A stretch of DNA of 64,000 nucleotides, taken from positions 1,640,698-1,704,697 of the forward strand of contig NZ_CP048914.1 in NCBI RefSeq assembly GCF_014023125.1, written 5' to 3'. Origin of the DNA: Candidatus Xianfuyuplasma coldseepsis (GTDB lineage Bacteria > Bacillota_I > Bacilli_A > Izemoplasmatales > Izemoplasmataceae). Under the pieces are notes generated by a model. It did not search any database and was not told where the DNA came from. It saw nothing but the letters and a program-made list of their open reading frames with translations. Both the position numbers and the translations under genes were made by a program. Positions 53,660 to 61,217 of this stretch are shown here, in pieces; the stretch's first letter is position 1, and every line of letters begins with the position of its first letter.

Positions 53660-54715
53660 ATGGAAAGAATGAAGAAATTACCATTCAACGTTAACTTAGA
53701 TACAATAAAGATATTGAAAGAATTAAACTTAGCCAATAATAGCATTGGTGAACTTAAAGGTGTTATGAACCTGCTTCCAAATCCCAACATAATCTTCAGC
53801 CTATTAGCAATAGGTGAGTCAAAAGATTCTTCAGCTATCGAAAACATAATTACAACATATGAAGATATTTACAAGGAAATGATTACAAAAAAACCTATTA
53901 GTAAGGCAGCTAAAGAGGTAAATAATTATAAGTTGGCTATGGAAGTAGGATTTAACGAACTAAAAGAAAAGGGATTTATAAGCACTAATACGATAATACG
54001 AGTTCAAGAAATTATTGAACCTAATAAAGGTGGAATTAGAAGATTACCTGGAACGGTGATAAAAAACATGGATACAAATGAAATTGTTCATACTCCTCCT
54101 CAATCAGAAAGAGATATTAGAGAATTATTGAAGAATCTTGAAGAATATCTCAATAATGAAACGGAGTATGATCCTCTTGTTCAGTTAGCGTTGATTCATT
54201 TTCAATTTGAAAGTATACATCCTTTTTATGATGGAAATGGTAGAACCGGTAGGATTTTAAACATATTATATCTTGTACTTAAAGAAAAAATAAACCAACC
54301 CATATTATATCTAAGTAAATATATTATAGAGAATAAATCCGAGTATTATGATCTTCTTAAATCCTGTAATCAAGATATTACCAATATTGAAAAGTTTGTG
54401 TCATATATTTTAATGGGAGTACATGAGACATCTAAGTATACTGTATCAATGGTTTTGAGAATTAATGATTTAATAAATTTAACAAAAGAAGCTATGAAAG
54501 ATCGATTAAGTGAGATTTATTCTGATGAAATTGTTTTACATATTTTTAGTTATTTATACACCAAAAACGAACTCTTTAGAGAGAGCTTAAGCATTTCTAG
54601 ACCAACAGCTACTAAGTATCTCAAAGAACTAGAACGAGAAGGATTCTTAGTGTCCGAAAGAGTTGGTAAAGAAGTTGTATATAAGAATATTCAACTGTTA
54701 AATATATTTAAATAA
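53660..54715 (+). CDS. Fic-family AMPylating protein with built-in inhibitory motif
   Basis: 351 aa. Fic core motif HPFYDGNGRTGR at residues 187-198, complete with His, Asp and both Gly/Arg anchors. An N-terminal SSAIEN (57-62) matches the (S/T)xxxE(G/N) inhibitory helix of class II Fic proteins, so the enzyme is self-restrained. C-terminal winged-helix (about 285-350: LSISRPTATKYLKELEREGF). By family it transfers AMP or a related group from a nucleotide to a target protein. GAGGTGATAAC before the ATG. It is the only gene in its 1,280-bp unit. AGA-rich codon use. Confidence 0.93.
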   Translation: MERMKKLPFNVNLDTIKILKELNLANNSIGELKGVMNLLPNPNIIFSLLAIGESKDSSAIENIITTYEDIYKEMITKKPISKAAKEVNNYKLAMEVGFNELKEKGFISTNTIIRVQEIIEPNKGGIRRLPGTVIKNMDTNEIVHTPPQSERDIRELLKNLEEYLNNETEYDPLVQLALIHFQFESIHPFYDGNGRTGRILNILYLVLKEKINQPILYLSKYIIENKSEYYDLLKSCNQDITNIEKFVSYILMGVHETSKYTVSMVLRINDLINLTKEAMKDRLSEIYSDEIVLHIFSYLYTKNELFRESLSISRPTATKYLKELEREGFLVSERVGKEVVYKNIQLLNIFK

Positions 54716-54728
54716 TCACGACGATATT

Positions 54729-54774
54729 CATTCTAAGCCGTCGGTCGTAGGTTCGAATCCCTCCCGGAATGCCA
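54729..54774 (+). repeat. tRNA-half attachment copy 3 (43/46)
   Basis: Three substitutions against the tRNA, one at the second base and two in the T-stem. Preceded by CACGACGATATTC, nearly the same as before copy 5. Confidence 0.93.
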
Positions 54775-54784
54775 TTTGAAAACG

Positions 54785-54854
54785 TAATAACCAAGTCATT
54801 TGTTGACTTGGTTGTTTTTATTTTCCTAGAGCAACTGCCTTTTTAGTATGTTAT
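54785..54854 (+). promoter_or_regulatory. Unit 3 leader: terminator, AGAGCAACTGCCT motif, promoter
   Basis: ACCAAGTCA/TGACTTGGT stem with T-run, then AGAGCAACTGCCT (54828-54840), then a TATGTTATAAT -10 region. The middle motif is one base off the tRNA's own AGAGCAACGGCCT. Confidence 0.7.
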
Positions 54855-54879
54855 AATAATTGATAAAGGAGGAGATTCA

Positions 54880-55422
54880 ATGAAAAGGTTAAGTTTAATA
54901 TTTATTATTGTAGCATTGATGAGTGCTTGTGGAGAAAAGAGTAATGATACTACATATGAGGAGTGTCTTGCAAACTTAGGTAATGAGGCTACTTCAATGG
55001 AAGTTGCACAGTGTTATGAAAAATATAATGAAGCTGAATTGTGTGAGCAAGTTATTGACACAAATAGTGAAAATTATTTAGAAGACTATTCAGGAATAAG
55101 TCACATATCAACATTTTGTAATATTATTCCAGAAGGAAATTATTTCATATATTTTTATGAGGATACATGTTTGGAATGTATGGAAATTAAAGATGATATT
55201 GTTAGATTTGGACTATCTGAAAACGAAGATTATGATGTCTATTTTGTGAATGTGTCAGAAAATGAGTTTAATGGAGATACTTTTACACAAAATACTTCTC
55301 TTACACAAGTACCAAGTATAATTTATGTTGTTGACGGATTCATTGTTGATGAAATAGACAATGATGAAATTGTCGATTTTCTAACCGAAGTTGAGAACAA
55401 TCAATATTTTGAGATTGATTGA
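54880..55422 (+). CDS. Thioredoxin-like lipoprotein (180 aa)
   Basis: Lipoprotein signal MKRLSLIFIIVALMSAC with Cys17. The mature part has a thioredoxin-fold look: strand YFIYFYE, active-site CLEC (97-100), and a cis-Pro segment QVPSIIYVVDG. Extra cysteines occur before the domain. Extracytoplasmic thiol exchange at the membrane is the natural reading. GGAGGAGATTCA before the ATG; only gene of its 696-bp unit. Confidence 0.82.
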   Translation: MKRLSLIFIIVALMSACGEKSNDTTYEECLANLGNEATSMEVAQCYEKYNEAELCEQVIDTNSENYLEDYSGISHISTFCNIIPEGNYFIYFYEDTCLECMEIKDDIVRFGLSENEDYDVYFVNVSENEFNGDTFTQNTSLTQVPSIIYVVDGFIVDEIDNDEIVDFLTEVENNQYFEID

Positions 55423-55424
55423 AA

Positions 55425-55470
55425 CCTTTTGAGCTGTCGTTCGGGGGCTCGAATCCCTGGCGGAATGCCA
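55425..55470 (+). repeat. tRNA-half attachment copy 4 (39/46)
   Basis: Seven substitutions; the CCA end and T-loop region remain clear. Confidence 0.88.
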
Positions 55471-55482
55471 ATGAATAAACTA

Positions 55483-55552
55483 AATAGTTAAGCCATTTAA
55501 GGGTTAACTATTTTTTATTTTCTTAGAGTAACGGCCTTTATGGTATGTTATA
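55483..55552 (+). promoter_or_regulatory. Unit 4 leader: terminator, AGAGTAACGGCCT motif, promoter
   Basis: AT-rich hairpin (AATAGTTAA...GGTTAACTATT) with T-run, then AGAGTAACGGCCT (55525-55537), then GTATGTTATAAT. Nearly the same order and sequence as unit 3. Confidence 0.7.
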
Positions 55553-55575
55553 ATCATAAAGAAGGAGATGATGTT

Positions 55576-55788
55576 ATGACAGATATAACTCCTTATATTA
55601 CTATGTGGTTATACTTCTTTGGGATATCTGCAACCATTAGTTTGATCGTACATATTAAGTTAAAGACTAAAACAAGCAAAATAGTTTTATACATATTCGG
55701 TTCCATTTTTATAATCTCATTTGTAATAGTGATTTCTTTCATGTTGATTTACATCATTCAATTATTAAGAACACCACCAGAATTATAG
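55576..55788 (+). CDS. Small membrane protein (70 aa), single-gene unit
   Basis: Two hydrophobic helices (about 8-28 and 38-62). AAGGAG eight bases before the ATG. Sole gene of a 474-bp unit. Unknown function. Confidence 0.6.
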   Translation: MTDITPYITMWLYFFGISATISLIVHIKLKTKTSKIVLYIFGSIFIISFVIVISFMLIYIIQLLRTPPEL

Positions 55789-55898
55789 ACTCTAAATGAG
55801 TATTGTTATATTTTCTTCTCATATAATACAGGATATGTAAATGATGTTCATGGTGGTTACATGCATTATACTATACAAAAAATACATACGACGATATT

Positions 55899-55944
55899 CC
55901 TTCCAAACCGTCGGCCCACAGTTCGAATCGATCCCGGAATGCCA
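55899..55944 (+). repeat. tRNA-half attachment copy 5 (37/46)
   Basis: Nine substitutions, mostly in the T-arm stem. Preceded by TACGACGATATTC, as before copy 3. Confidence 0.85.
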
Positions 55945-56056
55945 TTTGAAAACTAAATGGTTAAGCCATTTTCGTTTTACTATTTTGATTACTATTGATT
56001 TCGTAGTATGATAGTGTTGTATAGTGATCAAATAAATAATTGAAAGGAGTATACTT

Positions 56057-56416
56057 ATGATTCTATCCATAATTGGTGCTAGTCTAACAATTTTATGGGG
56101 AATATCACATCTATTTCCAACCAAAAGTGTTGTGAAGGATTTTGGTGATATTTCGGAGGATAATAAAAATATTGTTTATATGGAGTGGATAAATGAGGGC
56201 GTTACACTAATCTCATTAGGGGCATTAGTTATTCTTTCAATAATTATTACTGGGAATGTTGTTTCTTATCTCAACATCTTTGTTATCATTGTTCTAGCTG
56301 TTTTAGCCATTATCTCTTTATTTACAGGATTTAGAATCAATTTCATTCCATTCAAATTATGTCCTGTAATTTTTACAGTTTCAGCAGTATTATTATTACT
56401 TGGTATCTTTGTATAA
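56057..56416 (+). CDS. Membrane protein (119 aa)
   Basis: Four hydrophobic helices (about 2-20, 45-63, 67-88, 95-117). AAAGGAG before the ATG. First of two genes in its 774-bp unit. Unknown. Confidence 0.65.
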   Translation: MILSIIGASLTILWGISHLFPTKSVVKDFGDISEDNKNIVYMEWINEGVTLISLGALVILSIIITGNVVSYLNIFVIIVLAVLAIISLFTGFRINFIPFKLCPVIFTVSAVLLLLGIFV

Positions 56417-56438
56417 TTTTCTTAAGGAGATGATTGCT

Positions 56439-56648
56439 GTGGTTCAAGGGTTGTTATACGTTTTACTTATTTTTGGAATTATCTCGATATTTTTCCCTGA
56501 GGTTGCGGATTATATAGCTTGGTTAGATAGAGAGGCAGAGTTACCATCTAAAGATGAACATAAGAAACCGACAAGTCATTCAAAAACGACAACAAGAATA
56601 GTTGGAGTAATTTTAACTATTGTATCACTATATTTATTAGTTACCTAG
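56439..56648 (+). CDS. Small membrane protein (69 aa)
   Basis: GTG start chosen because AAGGAG is nine bases upstream; the ATG at 56430 directly abuts that site. Helix at about 4-22, polar middle with Lys/Thr/Ser, second helix 50-68. Follows the 119-aa membrane gene in the same unit. Confidence 0.6.
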   Translation: MVQGLLYVLLIFGIISIFFPEVADYIAWLDREAELPSKDEHKKPTSHSKTTTRIVGVILTIVSLYLLVT

Positions 56649-56672
56649 CTCCAAGAAAAGCAGGTAGAAAAA

Positions 56673-56718
56673 CCTTTTAATTCGTTGGTAGGGAGTTCAA
56701 ATCCCTACGCGAATTCCT
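56673..56718 (+). repeat. tRNA-half attachment copy 6 (34/46)
   Basis: Twelve substitutions. The T-arm can still fold (TAGGG/CCCTA), but the CCA end is lost. Confidence 0.7.
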
Positions 56719-56729
56719 TTAGTAAATTA

Positions 56730-56820
56730 TATAGTTAAGCCATTTAGGTTTAGCTATTTTTTATTTTCGATGAGCAACGTTCAACAGTTCTTCCGTTATG
56801 TTATACTATTATTGAAGGAG
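56730..56820 (+). promoter_or_regulatory. Unit 6 leader: terminator, GAGCAACG motif, promoter
   Basis: TAGTTAAGCC...GGTTTAGCTA hairpin with T-run, then GAGCAACG (56772-56779), then TATGTTATACT. Same order as in units 3 and 4. Confidence 0.6.
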
Positions 56821-56828
56821 ATGGTGTG

Positions 56829-57374
56829 ATGAAAGAATTTAATACAGAAAGACTACTTCTAAGAGAGTTACAACAACAAGATGCAAATGACATATACGAG
56901 TATTGCAGTATGAAAGATGTTATTGATATGATTGGTATGAGATTACATTCCTCTATCGAGATAACATACAAATATATAAGTCATGAACAAAAGAAATCAG
57001 AGACTCTTGCTATTGTTAATCGAAAATTGAACAAAGTAATTGGTACAGTTTCGTTGAGAAAACAATATAATGATTCAAATCTAGATATTCGTTTGATCAG
57101 TTGTATTATCAACCCAAAGTATTGGGGAAAAGGTTATGCACCTGAAGCTATACAACAGATTATAATGTATGCCTTTGAAGAATTAAATGTTCATAAATTG
57201 TTGGGGGGACATTATTCATTTAATTTGCAATCATCTGCAGTTAACAGAAAACTTGGATTTGTGTATGAAGGTACACAAAGAGAAGTGTATTTATACAATG
57301 GGAAACTCGTGGATGCAGTAGAGTATGGAATGTTAGAAAGAGATTATATGAGAGTATCACAGAACTGGAAATAA
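56829..57374 (+). CDS. GNAT acetyltransferase, RimJ/RimL-like
   Basis: 181 aa. FNTERLLLRELQQQDANDIY at the start, NPKYWGKGYAPEAIQQIIMYAFEE (acetyl-CoA loop, Gly-x-Gly with Ala) in the middle, and LNVHKLLGGHYSFNLQSSAVNRKLGF in pieces after it: the RimJ/RimL pattern. ATG at 56829 has AAGGAG eight bases upstream. Acceptor unknown: ribosomal protein, antibiotic or another small molecule. Sole gene of its 703-bp unit. Confidence 0.88.
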   Translation: MKEFNTERLLLRELQQQDANDIYEYCSMKDVIDMIGMRLHSSIEITYKYISHEQKKSETLAIVNRKLNKVIGTVSLRKQYNDSNLDIRLISCIINPKYWGKGYAPEAIQQIIMYAFEELNVHKLLGGHYSFNLQSSAVNRKLGFVYEGTQREVYLYNGKLVDAVEYGMLERDYMRVSQNWK

Positions 57375-57375
57375 A

Positions 57376-57421
57376 CCCTAGAAGCCGTCGATCGGAAAAT
57401 CGAATCCTTCTAGGAATGCTA
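57376..57421 (+). repeat. tRNA-half attachment copy 7 (34/46)
   Basis: Twelve substitutions. Followed by TTTGAACTTGAC, very like the TTTGAACTTAAC after the intact tRNA. Confidence 0.72.
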
Positions 57422-57523
57422 TTTGAACTTGACTGTTTTTTGAATTAACATATAAATATAGATCTATACAGCAAGATTGTTGCTTGATTTATATGTGATA
57501 TAATTATTGGATGAGGTGGTGTT

Positions 57524-58258
57524 GTGGACAACTATAGAAGATTAGCCGAGTTCTACGACGAAATGAAGAGCATGAGTGAGATTAAACAGTTGTTTTTTCA
57601 ACGTTTGTTTGACGAGTATACAGACCCGATGATTCTTGATTGTGCATGTGGTACAGGATATGATATTAGTACGTTTTCCGACTTGGGATACCGTGTTGTC
57701 GGTTCGGATTTGTCTGAAAGTATGATCTCCGTTGCATTGAGAAGGGACAACTTACGCAAAGATCAATTACATGTGGTGAATTTTGAGCAACTCGATGCTT
57801 ATTACAATCAAAAATTTGATTGCATCCTCTGCTTGAGTAATTCAATAAATGAGATACATGTGGACCCTGTTAAGGCACTGAATAGTATGAAAAGTGTTCT
57901 ACAGGATGATGGATGTATTGTTTTTGATCAAGGACAAACAGATTTCTCAATGCAAAATCCTCCGACCAAAGAAGTGATTGTTGATAACGAACACGTGAGA
58001 AGAGAATTTTGTATGGAGTATACCAATGACATTATGACAGTGCATATTAGGGATGAAATTAAAGGCAAATTCCAAGAATTGATTGTGTCCAAAATCCAGA
58101 TAAGAATTCGACTCCTTGAAGATTGGATATCCATATTACATGAATGTGGACTAGCCTATGAAATATATGGTGATTTTGATAGAACACCATATGATGTATC
58201 AGAATCAAAAAGGTTAATCGTTGTTGCAAAAAAAAAAAGATATAGTTCGAGCTACTGA
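57524..58258 (+). CDS. Class I SAM-dependent methyltransferase
   Basis: 244 aa. Motif I ILDCACGTGYDISTF, motif II VVGSDLSESMISVA, motif IV FDCILCLSNSINEI. Substrate undetermined; resembles small-molecule or glycine/sarcosine-type methyltransferases in length. GTG start after GAGGTGGTGTT. A run of twelve A near the 3' end is a possible frameshift spot but affects only the tail. It follows copy 7. Confidence 0.88.
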   Translation: MDNYRRLAEFYDEMKSMSEIKQLFFQRLFDEYTDPMILDCACGTGYDISTFSDLGYRVVGSDLSESMISVALRRDNLRKDQLHVVNFEQLDAYYNQKFDCILCLSNSINEIHVDPVKALNSMKSVLQDDGCIVFDQGQTDFSMQNPPTKEVIVDNEHVRREFCMEYTNDIMTVHIRDEIKGKFQELIVSKIQIRIRLLEDWISILHECGLAYEIYGDFDRTPYDVSESKRLIVVAKKKRYSSSY

Positions 58259-58422
58259 GCAATGAAGAATTAAGAGTTAATTGGATATTTACGAGTTTTA
58301 ATATCAATTACAAGCAAAATGAGGTATAATGAATACACACATTGGATGGTATATTTTTATATGAAATCTGCATATCTACTTGTGACAGTCGAATGACTAG
58401 AAAGTGATGTGACAGAAACGAT

Positions 58423-58860
58423 ATGAATACATATACATTTTTTATCCAAGATGTACTCCCGCGAACCGATGCGGTGGAGTATATTATATTACGAGCCGGT
58501 AAAGGTAAACACAAATGGTCCTCAATCTATGTGAATTCCCTTGGCTTTTCCTATTTAGAAGGATTGATTTGGGATAAATATCGAGAATATCGACAACAAA
58601 GGATTTCGAAAATCCCTTCTGCTGAATGGAAACGGATTCTCGAAGGATTTGAGATTGCTGCAGATTTGTTGAGGGACAATCAAGATCCTGAAAAAACAGA
58701 GTTGATACTAAAATATAAAATCGTTTCACCGATGTATCCGATATCCGATATCATCGATCAAATTGCGGATTTAGAGCGTTTTATCCGAGAACTAAGTATC
58801 TGGCTACAAAATTTCACGAAAACCGAAAAATCAATTTCCATCATCAAAAATTATATTTAG
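58423..58860 (+). CDS. Hypothetical protein (145 aa)
   Basis: Soluble, mixed alpha/beta then helical; KHKWSSIYVNSLGFSYLEG and a helical C-terminal half. No TM, no family recognised. Weak ribosome binding site (AGTGATGTGACAG). Codon use closer to the host than to the array genes. Confidence 0.6.
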   Translation: MNTYTFFIQDVLPRTDAVEYIILRAGKGKHKWSSIYVNSLGFSYLEGLIWDKYREYRQQRISKIPSAEWKRILEGFEIAADLLRDNQDPEKTELILKYKIVSPMYPISDIIDQIADLERFIRELSIWLQNFTKTEKSISIIKNYI

Positions 58861-58881
58861 TATTAGGCACATAATTACACA

Positions 58882-58912
58882 AAATAAAGACCTTATATGG
58901 TCTTTTTCTTAT
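58882..58912 (+). terminator. Terminator, AGACC...GGTCT type
   Basis: AAAGACC/GGTCTTT stem with a TTATAT loop and T-run. First of four similar hairpins in this region. Confidence 0.8.
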
Positions 58913-58985
58913 AGTATTAAATAAGTAATTGAAACAAGTAGTGCCATGTCTACTTGGAGTATCAACAACTTATTAAAATTAATAA

Positions 58986-59031
58986 CCTTCTGAGTCTTCT
59001 ATACGGGATTCAATTTTCTCCGGGAGATTCG
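58986..59031 (+). repeat. Possible eighth, strongly decayed tRNA-half copy
   Basis: Starts CCTTCTGAG and aligns without gaps to the tRNA half, about 26 of the first 40 bases. It occupies the expected place between a gene end and a terminator-promoter. Could be chance. Confidence 0.4.
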
Positions 59032-59039
59032 GAAAAACA

Positions 59040-59078
59040 AGAGACCAGAAATGGTCTTTTTTTGGTATAATAATGTAG
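59040..59078 (+). promoter_or_regulatory. Fused terminator-promoter module
   Basis: GAGACCA/TGGTCTTTTTTT hairpin directly followed by GGTATAATAATG, so the T-tract merges into the -10 of the next gene. Confidence 0.65.
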
Positions 59079-59092
59079 AAGGAGATGGGACA

Positions 59093-59407
59093 ATGAAAAA
59101 GTTGATGAAAGCACCTTTAGATATCAAAATCTTTGTGTGTAGTGCTTTTCTTATATTGGGAATCTTCCTTTTACCGGATGAACCAGATCCCTATCATCTA
59201 TCGGAAACCTATATTGTGTTTGTCTTTGTGTACATAGTTGTATCCGTATTCTTTGCTCGCTTTATTGGCGATTCGGACTATAATATTTTGCGGAAAGCGA
59301 AAACACCAAAAGCGATTATTATCACATTGTTGCTTTATGTATTGATTTGTGGCTTTATTGCGTATGTACTAGCGAGTACAGAGCTGTTCTTGTTCTTTTT
59401 ACCGTAG
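59093..59407 (+). CDS. Small membrane protein (104 aa)
   Basis: Three hydrophobic helices (about 10-26, 38-58, 78-102). Start 59093 has AAGGAG with proper spacing. Pairs with the next gene. No recognised family. Confidence 0.65.
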   Translation: MKKLMKAPLDIKIFVCSAFLILGIFLLPDEPDPYHLSETYIVFVFVYIVVSVFFARFIGDSDYNILRKAKTPKAIIITLLLYVLICGFIAYVLASTELFLFFLP

Positions 59408-59452
59408 AGAGTAATAAACAAATCTACAACAAAAAATAAGGAGTTGATCGGT

Positions 59453-59848
59453 ATGATTTTACCAACTAGTATCATCTTTATTCTAGCGTCTCTTTTTTAC
59501 ATATTAAGTATTGGAACACATGTTCTTGTGTTGATGAAAAAAATTCCATTTCAAGATGTTAATGGTGGGAGAAGTTCTAGTTTTGAGGAACAAAAGAAAC
59601 AATCACAAGTTAGTATCGTTGTCCTTGGTGTGTTGTTTGTGTATGTCCTATCAGCGAAGGTATTTCCGGCATTTCGGACACGCGTTATATACCTAATAGC
59701 ATCCTCACTGCTCGCTTTATTTTGGTTGCTGGGAACTGTTATGCAACTCCTCGGGACCCGCTTTGAAAAACGGATAATGGTATGGATCAATGTAATTGGG
59801 CTCATCTCTCATATCGAATTGGTTTTGCTATATGTTGAAACGGAATAG
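59453..59848 (+). CDS. Membrane protein (131 aa)
   Basis: Four hydrophobic helices and a basic loop after the first. AAGGAG nine bases before ATG 59453. Ends 11 bases before the glucanase-like gene, so probably one operon. Function unknown. Confidence 0.65.
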   Translation: MILPTSIIFILASLFYILSIGTHVLVLMKKIPFQDVNGGRSSSFEEQKKQSQVSIVVLGVLFVYVLSAKVFPAFRTRVIYLIASSLLALFWLLGTVMQLLGTRFEKRIMVWINVIGLISHIELVLLYVETE

Positions 59849-59859
59849 GAGTGATTTGA

Positions 59860-60762
59860 ATGAAGACATTCAAGTACGATCGAGCGATTAACTATTCCGG
59901 GTATCGCGAGAATCAGTCGCCACTAACAGAAGCGTATCCAAGTAAAGACGAAATTCTTGAGGATTTACGAATCTTAGAGAATGACTATTTTTATTTACGG
60001 TTATATGATTGTTCACCACATGCATATCGCGTATTAGAGGTGATTAGAGAGAATAATTTAAATTTCAACATTATGATGGGATTGTTTTTACGAGCCGAAG
60101 TGAATCATGTGGATCATCCGTTCTTTTGGACATATCCCGATGAAGTATTACAACAACACCGATTACAGAATACCACATTGGTACAGGAAATCATTTCCTT
60201 AACCAATCAATATGAAGACCTCATTTCTGCGGTATCGATTGGTAACGAAACAAGAAGTATGTGGAATAATAATCGTATTTCTGAACAGCGATTGGTTGAA
60301 GTTGCGAAGGAGATTAAGGCAAAAACGAATACACCCGTAACCTTTTGTGAGGAGTACCAACACTGGGTGGAGGGACTTGAGGAGTTGGCGGATACTGTCG
60401 ACTTTATCAGTCTTCACACGTATCCTGTTTGGCAAGGAGAACCAATTGAAAATGCCCTCAATACCGCCATTAAAAACTACAACGAAGTTCAGTCCAAATA
60501 TCCAGATAAGTACTGTATTATCACCGAAACCGGATGGCCGACAAAAAGTCATGGTAGTCGGATTAAGATTGAAGATGCGACTATCACAAATCAGGAGCAA
60601 TACAATCAAGAAATCACAGCTTGGGGACAACAAAATGATGTCTTGATCTATTTATTTGAAGCGTTTGATGAACCATGGAAGGGACGCCAACATCCTGATG
60701 AACCGGAGAAACATTGGGGGATTTATAATGTTCATCGAGAGAAAAAAGTACAAAATAAGTAG
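59860..60762 (+). CDS. GH17-like glycoside hydrolase, no signal peptide
   Basis: 300 aa TIM-barrel. Acid/base Glu130 in AVSIGNETR and nucleophile Glu223 in CIITETGWPTKS are the two diagnostic GH17 glutamates. FISLHTYPVW and YLFEAFDEPWKG also fit. GH17 enzymes split or remodel beta-1,3-(or 1,3/1,4-)glucans. The N-terminus (MKTFKYDRAINYSGYREN) starts directly with the barrel, so the enzyme is apparently cytosolic, which is unusual. GGAGTGATTTGA before the ATG. Confidence 0.85.
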   Translation: MKTFKYDRAINYSGYRENQSPLTEAYPSKDEILEDLRILENDYFYLRLYDCSPHAYRVLEVIRENNLNFNIMMGLFLRAEVNHVDHPFFWTYPDEVLQQHRLQNTTLVQEIISLTNQYEDLISAVSIGNETRSMWNNNRISEQRLVEVAKEIKAKTNTPVTFCEEYQHWVEGLEELADTVDFISLHTYPVWQGEPIENALNTAIKNYNEVQSKYPDKYCIITETGWPTKSHGSRIKIEDATITNQEQYNQEITAWGQQNDVLIYLFEAFDEPWKGRQHPDEPEKHWGIYNVHREKKVQNK

Positions 60763-60867
60763 GATACGCTATATTTCAGATATTCAATGGAGGCGGAAAC
60801 CATGATGAAGAAGCACATCATGATTAGTATAACAACAGGGTTGTATTATATAAATATCATAAATATC

Positions 60868-60915
60868 AAGACCATAATTGGTCTTTTTGTTATAATAAAG
60901 AAGAGGTGAATAACA
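60868..60915 (+). promoter_or_regulatory. Fused terminator-promoter module (second)
   Basis: AAGACCA/TGGTCTTTTT hairpin followed at once by GTTATAATAAAG and then GAGGTGA. Same build as the module at 59040. Confidence 0.65.
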
Positions 60916-61217
60916 TGACAGAAGAAATGAGTCGATTATTTGGTAGCTTGATTACGATAGAAGTTCGTGATATCCGTGGAGCGTATGATTATCTTGGTAA
61001 TGAACTGAACAAGATGGAACAGCAGGGTGAGTTATCCTTTGATTTGACATCAAATGCGTTAAAAAACATCAACATAGAATACAAATTGTTAAAAAAATAC
61101 TATAAAGGTAAGATCATATTAAATCCTGAAGACTGTTATAAGAAATTTCCTGAAAATACGGAAGAGCATTTTTTCTTGAAGTGTCTCGTCACACTGATGA
61201 ACTATAATCAACAGTGA
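60915..61217 (+). CDS. Hypothetical protein (100 aa)
   Basis: Soluble, charged, mostly helical (EEMSRLFGSLITIEVRDIRG, LKNINIEYKLLKKYYKGK). GAGGTGA before ATG 60915. Stop overlaps the start of the next gene (GTGA). No family recognised. Confidence 0.65.
   Translation: MTEEMSRLFGSLITIEVRDIRGAYDYLGNELNKMEQQGELSFDLTSNALKNINIEYKLLKKYYKGKIILNPEDCYKKFPENTEEHFFLKCLVTLMNYNQQ

Noticed and set aside
52947-57421. The repeated 46-bp sequence as a CRISPR array
   Set aside because: Spacing is 474-1,280 bp with genes between, the repeats are tRNA-derived, and no cas genes are present.
52946-57421. The copies as further tRNA genes or tRNA pseudogenes in tandem
   Set aside because: All begin at the anticodon loop and lack D-arm and 5' acceptor strand. 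None can fold as a tRNA, and they lie at fixed places relative to terminators and promoters.
58220-58258. A frameshift in the methyltransferase caused by the twelve-A run
   Set aside because: The frame stays open past the run and ends a few codons later; without reads an indel cannot be shown.
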